A stretch of DNA of 64,000 bases from Saccharolobus caldissimus. GTDB taxonomy: Archaea > Thermoproteota > Thermoprotei_A > Sulfolobales > Sulfolobaceae. Shown in pieces: positions 1 through 9,231 of this stretch. The translations under genes were made by a program, and so were the position numbers. The stretch is taken from NCBI RefSeq assembly GCF_020886315.1, contig NZ_AP025226.1, positions 770,001 to 834,000 of the forward strand, in the 5' to 3' direction. Below the pieces are notes generated by a model. It saw nothing but the letters and a program-made list of their open reading frames with translations. It was not told the DNA's origin and made no database searches. Within the stretch, counting starts at the first letter, position 1, and each line of letters starts with the position of its first letter.

Positions 1-465
<465 letters not shown>

Positions 466-520
466 GCCTCTGTCGTTAGCGATTCTAAGTGGCCCGGTAA
501 ATCCTAAGCCAGCAGAGGGC
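466..520 (+). other. Stem downstream of 23S, probable processing stem
   Basis: CCTCTG (467-472) pairs with CAGAGG (513-518) and encloses a GC-rich loop just after the 23S 3' end. Pre-23S flanks in archaea form bulge-helix-bulge processing stems, but the 5' partner of the long stem lies outside the window, so this may be only a local hairpin. A T-rich stretch follows (530-545), consistent with transcription ending here. Confidence 0.35.
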
Positions 521-525
521 CTTAT

Positions 526-1000
526 TACTAATTTATGTTTTTCTCATGTCAATAATTCTTGGTTTTGTGATTTGGAATTTGTTTATCTCTTTTACTTATC
601 TAAGATTTTGAGATTACTATTTTTAGGTGGTAAGCTAATTGCCTTAAGGAAGGTTAATTGAAATGAAAGTGCGCATTATCCATAAAAAATTTAATACCAT
701 ATATGGGATGTTATGTTTAAGAAATTTTCTCATTTATGTTTGTTATTTGTTGTGATAATCCTTAGAAATCTAATGATCCTAGGTTTAATTTCCTAATACT
801 AATTTTATAGCGCTCCTTTTTATCTGTGGAGCGAAAGCTTAGATAGTATTATGATAATAACTAATACAATTCCTAAAGTGCCAGAGAAGTAAAATGTATA
901 TAATGGATTTATTTCAAATAGAAATCCTATAGATATATCATAAAATATTTGAAATATATTGGTAAAAGTACTTATTAATGCGATTTAAGATCCTCTAATT
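526..1000. other. AT-rich gap, no gene seen
   Basis: I see no open frame of useful length, no tRNA and no clear repeat here. Stop codons are dense in all frames. It looks like decayed sequence leading into the broken MFS gene. Confidence 0.5.
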
Positions 1001-1674
1001 TTCTAGCTTGGTAACGCCTTTACCTATGTTAGCGTGCATTATATTGTCCATAGTGACTAGAAGTGTCCAGGAATAAAAGAGAACAAATAAAATGTAAACT
1101 TTTTTAGAAATTAAAGTAATTATAAAGAAAATTATAGATTCAAGAAATAGTATTAATATTAGATTTTTGATTACTATAATTATCTAAAATAACTGAAAAT
1201 AATAGGGGTAAGAAAGCCATTAATATTGCATATGTAGAGTACATTATGCCAACAGGAGTATACGCCAAAAGCTTTTCCTGCATTCTCATACTCATAATCT
1301 AAAATAAACTTACGAACTCCTAATGAATTAATTATCTTCACTACTGATTCAAAAAAATAAAAGAGATTATAAAGAGTAAAACGTTATGTATGCTCATTAG
1401 TAGAAATGAAGGGATAGCTAGAAGTGCGGAAATAACGAGGACATTCTTGCTACCTAATTTGTCAACTAGTAAACCTATGGGGAAAGATAGGGTTATGTAT
1501 ATCAGATTTATTATACTATATACGGAACTAATGATAAGTATACTGAGGTTTATAGAAGTCATAATAATGGGAAAATAATAAACTAGGAGTGAATATGCGA
1601 AAGTTGAAATTGCAGAAGATATGAAAAAAGAATAGTGTCTTATCCTTTAATAGGTTGTATATTTCCTTTAGCAT
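1000..1674 (-). pseudogene. MFS transporter, decayed
   Basis: Translated on the minus strand from ATG 1672-1674, the sequence reads as an MFS permease start, then loses frame in a T-run and continues as ISTFAYSLLVYYFPIIMTSINL. The open piece 1341-1562 carries the MFS loop 2-3 signature (GLLVDKLGSKN) and hydrophobic helices. Further weak MFS-like pieces (AYTPVGIMY..AILMAF) follow near 1195-1265 in other frames. Several indels and stops mean it cannot make a full transporter. Its start overlaps the end of the radical SAM pseudogene, so the two were probably one operon. Confidence 0.7.
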
Positions 1675-2731
1675 AATTTTTCACCACTGGGTATGGAGTA
1701 TCTGGAGCTAATGCATCATTACTTAGTATGTATGAATTAAATCTGATACAAATATTTTTAACAGGGCAGTTTTTACAAGGCTCTTTAAGAAATGATAATG
1801 TTCTTACGCTATTAAGCAGATAACTATTAGACTAAATTTCTAATAATGAGTCTGTTTTTACATTACCTAGTTTTACTGTGGGTATGGACGTTGCTTCAGA
1901 TCCAGGATATACGCCACTATTTGGTGAAATTACTAAAGTCACTTCACCCCAATTTGTAGGGATTGTATTCTAGAATATAAAATATCAGTGTCCATATAAT
2001 TTTGTATAAATTTTTCTCCATAGATAGATACTAACTTATTTAATTTTTTATAATTTTCCTTTCATCGTTAGAATCTGGTATTAGGAATTTTTGATTAATA
2101 TATCCATGACCTACTTTTATAACGGGGTGGATCTCAACCCAATCTAAATTTGCTTTGTGTGCTAGCTCTACAAGTTCTTCTAAGTGATTAGGGTAATATT
2201 TAGTTAGCACTATATTGCCACTAGCACTTTTAATTCCAAGATTTTTGAATTTTTTAGCAATACTTATCTTTTTGATATTTCGTTCTTAATATTAATATCT
2301 AAATTAGATAGATCAGATAAGTACTTATGTGATGTAAGATTTATTCTAATTATCTCTAGACCATTATCCTTTAAACTTATTATTCTATCATCTGAAATAG
2401 GCTCTCTATTAGTTAATAGCATATGTCTTAATTTCTGTTTTGAAATGTGATGCAAAATTTTTTCTAAATCAGATCTCAGCAAAGGTTCTCCGCCAGTAAT
2501 TACAATATCCATAATTCCGTTACAACTTTCATCCATCTTTTTAATTTCATCAATTACTGATAACCATCCTTTCGTGCTAAGTTCATTTGTTTCTGTTGCT
2601 ACTCTAGGTATTGATATTTCTTTAGCTAAATGAAATTTGCCTTCCCTAGGCGGATTATGACAATAAAAACATTGTTGGCTACATCTATAGGTAAGTTCTA
2701 ATTCTATGAAAAAAGGTTTACAGTTAACCAA
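1640..2731 (-). pseudogene. Radical SAM/SPASM protein, frameshifted
   Basis: The first 155 codons (2264-2731) hold a radical SAM core: CSQQCFYCHNP is the CxxxCxxC [4Fe-4S] motif and VITGGEPLLR the SAM-binding GGE motif. The frame is lost near 2264; in a shifted frame the protein continues (IAKKFKNLGIKSASGNIVLTKYYPNH..) and ends in a Cys-containing tail, EPCKNCPVKNIC, like a SPASM auxiliary-cluster domain, with a stop at 1640-1642. Family members modify peptides or make cofactors such as PQQ or haem; no substrate can be assigned. At least two indels separate the pieces, so I call it a pseudogene. Confidence 0.8.
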
Positions 2732-2959
2732 TGCATTTCGGCCTCTCTTTCTCAGATCCGACTTGAATCATAATAATAACTTAGGCGGACATCATGTAAT
2801 AACTAGGTGGAGTTTTCGTATTGTATATTATATATTTTCTCCTTTGTGTCGTCATCTTATTTAAATGAGGACTAAGGTGAGGAAAAAGCTACAGAGAATG
2901 GTATTAAAACTTCTTAGAGCGATAAGATTACTCTTCCCTTAATAGTTCAACGACTTGCT

Positions 2960-3140
2960 TTAATAGTTATAGCCCTTTTTAGTTATAAAAACCTTCAACC
3001 TCTTACCTTCAACTGTAGGGATATATTTAATCTCCACATATCCACTCTTATGCAAGATCTTAAGATGTTGATATAGTTCAGCCTTATTTAACCCAGTAGC
3101 TTCTAACAATTCCTTAAACCATGCAGACCTAGTATAATAA
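2960..3140 (-). pseudogene. Winged-helix transcriptional regulator remnant
   Basis: The minus strand reads WFKELLEATGLNKAELYQHLKILHKSGYVEIKYIPTVEGKRLKVFITKKGYNY then stop, a typical winged helix-turn-helix with a recognition helix and wing. There is no usable start upstream, so this is the C-terminal part of a lost regulator. It lies 0.2 kb before the metal-transporter-like gene but on the opposite strand, so any regulatory link is only a guess. Confidence 0.6.
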
Positions 3141-3338
3141 AGACCTAAGCATATTGTGTAGCAAAAATTATAAAGAAAAAGAAAATGTGATATCTTCTTT
3201 ACTTATTAATAAATCTCACGTTGAGTTGAAATAAATTCCTAATTTATATGATTTTATTAACAAAATTGTTATTTGCGTTGTGCTTTCACTGAGAAAAATT
3301 GAAGAATTCTACAAATTGCCTCTATACTTTAGGAAAAA

Positions 3339-3368
3339 ATTTATAACTATTAGGGTTACCCTAATATA
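3339..3368 (+). promoter_or_regulatory. TATA box plus 17-bp palindromic operator
   Basis: A TATA-like element (TTTATAACT, from about 3340) is followed by ATTAGGGTTACCCTAAT (3349-3365), a perfect 8-bp inverted repeat about a single central base. It ends three bases before the ATG at 3369, so it covers the transcription start of what looks like a leaderless gene. The TTAGG..CCTAA arms resemble DtxR/IdeR/MntR-type metal-regulator boxes. Binding there would block initiation. The regulator is not identified. Confidence 0.6.
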
Positions 3369-4113
3369 ATGATGAAGAGAGAAATACTTCTTGCCTCAAT
3401 AATATCATTAGCTCTTGCTATAGCAATACTCTCTATGCCAGATATATTAGAGCCAATAGCACATAAAGTTTTATTAGCTTTAGGAATATATTGGCCCTTA
3501 GCAATATTTATTATAGGTATAATTCATGGAATAAAACCAGATGAACACACATGGCCTATTACAATTTCTTATGGTTTAATGCAGAAAAATATTAAAAATG
3601 CTATGCTATCTACCGCAGTATTTGCTTCCGCATTAACAATAGTATGGTCTAGTTTAAGTGCATTAACAGGGGAATTGTTTTCCTTCTTTCAAAATTATAA
3701 CTTAGATCCCTATGTAGATATAGTTGTTGGGTTAACGATGATAGGAAACATTATTATTATTTAAAATGAAACATGGCAAAAAAGAGAGCGAAGAAACTAA
3801 AGCTAATTATAAAATAATATGGATTCACGGTATAGCAGCAGCCTTTGGTGGAGATTTTATAGTAGTACTCTTACTAACTATAGCTCTTAGCTTAATTGTC
3901 AATATTCATATAACTTTCCTAATAGGTCTATTATTTGGTATAGGATCTTGGCTTTCACAATCCTTAATAGTAGCTTTAGTATACAAGGGAGTAATTAAAG
4001 TGATAAAGAAGGATTTTTCCATTATGATAAGGGCTGGTAGGTTCTCATTACTCTTCTTAGGAATATTCATGATATTACTTGGAATTTTTAGTCTCATGTC
4101 TTCAACACAATAG
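3369..4113 (+). pseudogene. NicO-like metal transporter, frameshifted
   Basis: Two consecutive frames together encode a membrane protein of about 245 residues with roughly six hydrophobic segments. Residues about 50-65 read IIHGIKPDEHTWPITIS, a His-Asp-Glu-His motif like the HxxxxDH of nickel/cobalt exporters and permeases (NicO/RcnA-type). The first frame stops at 3764 inside an ATT/TTA triplet run (3750-3762); the second is open from there to 4113 (KMKHGKKESEE..). One inserted or deleted base in the run explains the break. It could be a pseudogene, a phase-variable gene, or a site of slippage. Substrate is inferred from the motif and the metal-box-like operator. Confidence 0.55.
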
Positions 4114-4728
4114 CCCTATACTATTAACGTTCTTAACGCTCTTCTTTGAATCCCTAAAATCAAAGAGTATCGGCCGTAAAAGTATTATCCTAAGTAGAAA
4201 TATTCTTGAGCACTCCTAATGTATAACAACGTAATGGTATATAGAAGGGGCTTTTTCCAAATAATCTTTACTACTAATATCTTACCCTAGAAATTTGATC
4301 TAGGTTTACGGTAGTAATGGTTTTGAAACAGAAAAGGCTAATAATTTTCCGAAAGTATCGTTATAGGCAATATTCGTTTATTATTTCAGTGTATTATTAA
4401 TATATTAGATTTTTTGTCGTGTTTAGGTGAATAATCGAAGATTCAAAGTAAATTTAGTGATCCAGCTATCCATTGCGAGTTCACTTTGTTTAAATAATCT
4501 AAGTTAAAATATTTTAATGTCAGACGTAGATTACATAGAGTAACAGCAATAATTAAATTGAATATTATAACAATTAATGTAAATTATTACAATTTGCAAT
4601 GGATCCGTGAATCGCCCGTAAATTTTAAGAAACTTCACATAACATAACGTTAAATTTAAGAGATGTTGTAACGTTTCCTTATTATATTGATATAAAGTTT
4701 AAAATGGCGTTTTAAAAATTTTTAATAT
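4114..4728. other. Intergenic gap, no gene seen
   Basis: About 600 bases of AT-rich DNA without a supportable open frame. GCAATGGAT occurs near 4600 and inverted near 4470, which may be a remnant of a mobile element but is too short to claim. The promoter region of the next gene lies at the right end (GATATAAAGTTTAAAA, about 4688-4704). Confidence 0.4.
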
Positions 4729-5376
4729 GTGAAGGTAGTTTTTATTTCGCCACATCCTGATGATGAATGTGATAATGCTGGAGGGACTTTAGCTAGGTTA
4801 GTTAAGCGAGGCAACGGGGTTTATGTTATTTATTTAACAGATGGTAGCATGGGTTCTCCTATAGCTGGAGAGAGGGGGAAAATTTTAGTTGAAAAGAGAA
4901 AGAAGGAGGCGTTAGAGGGTTTGAAGGTTTTAGGTATAAGCAATGTTCCATTTTTCTTAGATTTTCCAGATTCTAAGCTCAAATTTTATATTAATGAGGC
5001 AAAAAACTATGTTTCTGAAATTTTTAAATCTCTAAGTCCTGATGTAGTTTTCTATCCTTCTATCTTTGAGGCTCATCCAGATCATAGGGCAGGTTACTAT
5101 ATTGCTAAACAAGCTATTATTGGTTTAAGAATTAGTGAGTTTACGTATTTAAATTGGCCTCCTTTGAGGCGTATTTTATGGAAGTTAAGTCTTAAGAGGA
5201 TTTTAGTCGACATTAAGGAGTTTAAGGAGGTTAAGCTAAAGGCTATGATGATGCATGAGTCCCAATTCAAGTATTTAGATAGGGATTACATTCGCAGGTT
5301 TTTCGAAACGGATTTCGAAAGATTTTATGTGGAGAGGTTGGTAAGTAGATCTCATTTGAGGGAGATTAAAGGATAA
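4729..5376 (+). CDS. PIG-L (LmbE-like) family deacetylase
   Basis: The 215-residue protein starts with the zinc-binding signature of PIG-L/LmbE N-acetylglucosaminyl deacetylases: SPHPDDECDNAGGT at residues 7-20 (HPDDE), with the second metal histidine region EAHPDHRAG near residue 120. The family removes acetyl groups from GlcNAc-type sugars in glycolipids or small molecules, so a role in glycan or lipid modification is plausible; the true substrate is unknown. The GTG start at 4729 fits the motif placement and a leaderless transcript. It stands alone and converges with the GH116 gene. Confidence 0.85.
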   Translation: MKVVFISPHPDDECDNAGGTLARLVKRGNGVYVIYLTDGSMGSPIAGERGKILVEKRKKEALEGLKVLGISNVPFFLDFPDSKLKFYINEAKNYVSEIFKSLSPDVVFYPSIFEAHPDHRAGYYIAKQAIIGLRISEFTYLNWPPLRRILWKLSLKRILVDIKEFKEVKLKAMMMHESQFKYLDRDYIRRFFETDFERFYVERLVSRSHLREIKG

Positions 5377-5590
5377 CGAGAGAAATAGTGTTACTTCTTA
5401 TTAATATTCGCGATTTAAGAGTAAATAAAAGTCACAAGGAGAATACTTCCTCTATCCCTTATCATAACCTCTAGACAGTCCCAGTTAAGAGATCTAGACA
5501 TCTTAAATGTTTTTCGGGAATTTATATACACATCTAGTTGTAAGTAATCGAGAATAGTCGTCATCATGAGTTATTTATGGCTAAAAAAGA

Positions 5591-7624
5591 TTAGACTTTA
5601 AGTTTAGATAAAGCATATTTATATGTAAAGCTCCATAGTGCTGCACTACCAATATAATGGTCTAAGAACGGATTATCTGGTTCCCCGTCCTCTGCATGTA
5701 TTAAAGATGGTTGATTCCATAAGAGTCCTTTATTTACTAAATTATTCCATTCCTTTTTAGCTATAGTTAGCCATTCTCTTTTTCCGTACATGTATGCTAG
5801 TGCAGAAATGCTAAAAACTAATCTGGGCCAAGATGAGGTTAGCTGGGAATCTATATTTACGTCTTTACCATCTTCTCTAGCCATGTTTGGTGTACAGAAT
5901 TTTGAAGCAGTACCGTTAATCTTATATATCTCGTTAAGAGCACTTTCAATTTTATTAATATCTGATATATGATCTAAGTCAAGTAAATAAGCCCACCATT
6001 CTCCGAAAATCTGCGCCATAAAAACAGCATTATAATGTTCTGGTTTTCCGGTCCAGGCTATGAATTTCTTACCATCAAATTGCAGGGATTTCTTTGCCTT
6101 AACTAATAGTGAAGAGTATTGGTTAACTCTGTTTTGGTCTCCTAATATTTTCCCGATTTCTATTAAAGCCATTAATGAGGCTATGTATAATGACGCTACA
6201 TAACTTGAGGTCCCCTCCATAGGGACACAGTCATATCCTGTATCGCAGGAACCCTCTACTTCTGGTAATCCATCTCCGTTAAAGTCTTGTTTTATCATCC
6301 ATTCCATTGCCTTTACTAAATATGGGTAAACTCTGGTTAGAAAATTCATGTCCTTAGTCCTTAAATAGTAACGATAGACCATGAGAATGAAAGTAGGATT
6401 CGTATCCTTCCATTTAGGTGGTGCTGTAGTTCCATCTGATGGAGCGTCTAATGAGTGTAATCCTAAGTCATGGGGAACATAACCGTCTTCTCTCATAGCA
6501 TTCATAAATAGCTCTAGGGTAGATTTTTCAAGTTGTGGGAACATTAAGACTATTGGCAATGACCCTGTTTCATAACACGCTCCACCTATTGTGCTTAACA
6601 TCGGTCCTATTTCTGGAGCTTCATAAATTCCAAATCTTCCCTTTTCATCTAACCATGTATTAGTTGAGAGTATATAGGTGCTATTAACTATCGCGTCTTT
6701 TAGCCATTCTGGTAATGACGGATCAATTAGGTTTTCCTGCCACTCTTTAGTTTTATGTTTTAATTTGTCAAGGTTATCCAAAAAATATTCTGCTACTTCT
6801 GTAGAATTTGAAAAATAGTTAGAGTAATAGTGCTTATAAGGGTAGTAAGCCCATGGTTTATTAAAATACCATGCAAATACGAAACTAACCTCATTACCTT
6901 CTACACCTACTAAGCCCGCAGGTAAATAATAGTAGCCCGTGGACTCTCCGCTATCTGAATTTGGTACCTTATCAAGTATTAATTGTTTCCAAGGTTCTTC
7001 GTTTTCTATTAATCTATGCAAATTAAGCGTTTTCTCCAATCCTCTATTAATGTGAAAATTATATTGTGATACTATTACTTTTGGAGAGTCTGAAATTAAT
7101 GTTATATCTCCATTAAACGGATCATATTCGTTAGCTTTAGAGTTTTTCATTTTTATTCCTTTTTTAATCTTCTCATTATGTCTGCCTATTTTACTCATTC
7201 CGCATATATTTGATATTGAGATTACTATTAGACTTTCAACATTTACTCTTACTGTAAATCCAACTGCTGGAAGTGAGGAATTTAATAAGTCTGATGGTAT
7301 AATTGGAGAGAATGCTTCTACTTCTGCGTTTATTCCATTTTTTGATCCCTTTATTCTGGCGAAGGGATAGAGTCCTTCGTATCTGAGTCGTGTAGAGAGC
7401 TTGTTAAGTTCTAAGAATATTAGCTCACTCTGGAGGAAGAATGGTTCTCCATTATAGGGTTTAATAAATATGTGAAATCCAAGCATTTCTCTTATGGGGT
7501 TTGTCCAATTATTAGCTATGGTTAAGTTAACTAGTTTTCCCTTATTGTTTATCTCCACCTTTCCAGCTCCTATTCCTCCTAGCGGGAGACCAATGGGTTT
7601 TTCATCTGATGTGAAAACTGTCAT
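5591..7624 (-). CDS. GH116 family beta-glucosidase (GBA2-type)
   Basis: The 677-residue protein begins with the N-terminal GH116 signature (IGLPLGGIGAGKVEI) and carries the (alpha/alpha)6-barrel domain from about residue 300. Glu335 in RFGIYEAPEIG and Asp461 in EGSCDTGYDC fall where I recall the nucleophile (E335) and acid/base (D462) of the S. solfataricus GH116 enzyme SSO1353, a beta-glucosidase/xylosidase. No signal peptide is seen, so it probably acts in the cytoplasm on glycosides or oligosaccharides. The promoter is TATATAAATAT just before the ATG at 7624. Exact sugar specificity cannot be read from sequence. Confidence 0.88.
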   Translation of the reverse strand: MTVFTSDEKPIGLPLGGIGAGKVEINNKGKLVNLTIANNWTNPIREMLGFHIFIKPYNGEPFFLQSELIFLELNKLSTRLRYEGLYPFARIKGSKNGINAEVEAFSPIIPSDLLNSSLPAVGFTVRVNVESLIVISISNICGMSKIGRHNEKIKKGIKMKNSKANEYDPFNGDITLISDSPKVIVSQYNFHINRGLEKTLNLHRLIENEEPWKQLILDKVPNSDSGESTGYYYLPAGLVGVEGNEVSFVFAWYFNKPWAYYPYKHYYSNYFSNSTEVAEYFLDNLDKLKHKTKEWQENLIDPSLPEWLKDAIVNSTYILSTNTWLDEKGRFGIYEAPEIGPMLSTIGGACYETGSLPIVLMFPQLEKSTLELFMNAMREDGYVPHDLGLHSLDAPSDGTTAPPKWKDTNPTFILMVYRYYLRTKDMNFLTRVYPYLVKAMEWMIKQDFNGDGLPEVEGSCDTGYDCVPMEGTSSYVASLYIASLMALIEIGKILGDQNRVNQYSSLLVKAKKSLQFDGKKFIAWTGKPEHYNAVFMAQIFGEWWAYLLDLDHISDINKIESALNEIYKINGTASKFCTPNMAREDGKDVNIDSQLTSSWPRLVFSISALAYMYGKREWLTIAKKEWNNLVNKGLLWNQPSLIHAEDGEPDNPFLDHYIGSAALWSFTYKYALSKLKV

Positions 7625-7815
7625 GCGAAGATATTTATATATCAGAGATTAAAACTTTATTAATACATTTTTAAGCTATTATTGCCAATTTTCCACCTAA
7701 CATTATATATATTAGGATAAAAGTTCTTAATTTCATTTTATATTAAATTAAATCAAATTTCTTGATAAATCTTAAAATATAGATATATAGTGAAAATGAG
7801 TAAGTTTTAAATACT

Positions 7816-8310
7816 ATGTTGTTTTATACACCTTGTATGCAAAATTTGAATGTAGAACTTAATACCATAAATTTTATAATATTTTCTCTAATAATCTTCT
7901 ATATTATAGTAAGGAGATTAAGACCTAGAAAATTTAGAATTAGCAGAATTTATATATGGACTATTATATATATCTTGCTTATACTATTTTTAGCTGTTCA
8001 GATTAGAGATCTCCTAATATTGTTATCTTTGCCAGCATCTGGGATCCTAGGCTATATTTTAGGCCTTAAGATATTAGAAAGAAGAGAAATAAGATTCTTT
8101 TATAAAAATGGTATATTATATTATAAATGGCCTACTTCAATAATAGCACTATGGTCTGGTTTATTTGTTATTAGGTTATTCCTAGAATTCCTTTTAAGTA
8201 AAAATATAATAATTCTTTCTGTGGTTGATCTCTTATTATCCTTCAGTACTGGTTTAATTGTTTCGGCATCAATTATTACTGTTAAGCGAGCTAAACAATT
8301 CTCAGTATGA
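7816..8310 (+). CDS. CcdC/DUF1453-like membrane protein
   Basis: A 164-residue, very hydrophobic protein with about five membrane segments. The part RREIRFFYKNGILYYKWPTSIIALWSGLFVIRLFLEF (about residues 90-130) resembles the CcdC-like family of small membrane proteins, whose function is not established. An alternative ATG lies seven codons downstream (MQNLNV). It is transcribed alone, divergently from the GH116 gene, and nothing in the context gives a role. Confidence 0.6.
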   Translation: MLFYTPCMQNLNVELNTINFIIFSLIIFYIIVRRLRPRKFRISRIYIWTIIYILLILFLAVQIRDLLILLSLPASGILGYILGLKILERREIRFFYKNGILYYKWPTSIIALWSGLFVIRLFLEFLLSKNIIILSVVDLLLSFSTGLIVSASIITVKRAKQFSV

Positions 8311-9231
8311 ATTATCCTAAAACATAAATGTTACTAATTATTATTAGTTTTTATCATAATCATGATTTTGAATAAAAAATTTTTTAAATAGTAATATTTA
8401 TAGATTATGAAGAATGAGTGTGGCTGTACAGTAGAGAGGAAGTATGCTTCAGTTTTTTAACGAGAAGGCTATTTAGGTTGAATGATAATAGTAATAAGAA
8501 GAAATATATTAAAATTAGGGAGAGCGTTATCGAAAATATAGGAGAATTAGACTCTTTTATGGGGTAAGGAATATTAAGGTATAAGTGTATAGAATATCCT
8601 ATAACTATTATAACCTTATGAGGTACTTTGCGAGGAGTCTTATAACTCTGCTTTGTGGATTGCTTCAATTTTTATCAAAGCTAATGTTAAGCTTACTTTT
8701 AAATCTACGCTTGATTTTGAATTTAAGAAAAATTAGTGAGCTTAATATCTAAGAAAAAATGAACTAGTCCATAAAGCACTATAACTCTAAATTCCTTAAT
8801 CATGCTTTAAGAAGCGTTAAAGACTTTACTGTTAATGAATTATCTATCTAGAATAATTATGGAAGAAGTGATGAGAATTGTTAAAAAGAGTGGATATAGT
8901 TGAATTCCCTTTAGGTAATTGCATATTAGGTCAGATGATAGTGCCACAGTTGGAGAAAGGCAGGCATTACGTAGAAGCTAAGAGAATATTCTTTATTGAA
9001 AATAACGTCTATCTTCTAATCCGTTAACACAGAGGTTAGCTAAATTAAAAGGAATATACTTACAAATCTGTGATCAGTGTGTTTATATGCTTAATCTGGC
9101 TGGAATGTAGATTAATGAAGCTAGTTAAAATAGGTTATTTTCCAGATTTCTATAAAGTTATAATAGATCAGTAAACTTTAATTATAACTATATGAGTTCT
9201 TTTCTAGCTTGTATGAAAAACATTAATATGG
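8311..9231. other. Long gap with gene remnants
   Basis: No intact gene is supported. A 47-codon open stretch without a start (about 8881-9027, plus strand, reading LKRVDIVEFPLGNCILGQMIVPQLEKGRHYVEAKRIFFIENNVYLLIR) looks like a gene relic of unknown family. A repeat shared with 46378-46490 lies at 8655-8765. The 87-codon minus-strand frame at 8405-8668 has a low-complexity composition and is not convincing as a gene. Confidence 0.45.
8655..8765 (+). repeat. Dispersed repeat, copy A
   Basis: About 110 bases align at roughly three quarters identity with 46378-46490. Both read, in one frame, a peptide like FIKA(N/Y)VK(L/F)..(F)..(T)(L/F)(D/N)FEF, and many differences fall at third codon positions (ATC/ATT, AAA/AAG, AAG/AAA). 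That pattern suggests relics of the same protein-coding gene or mobile element. The family is not recognised. Confidence 0.5.

Noticed and set aside
4440-4625. Inverted GCAATGGAT pair as ends of a small mobile element
   Set aside because: Only nine bases match and nothing recognisable lies between.
8405-8668. 87-codon minus-strand open frame
   Set aside because: Low-complexity Ser/Leu/Ile sequence with no family likeness, beside and partly overlapping a degraded repeat region.
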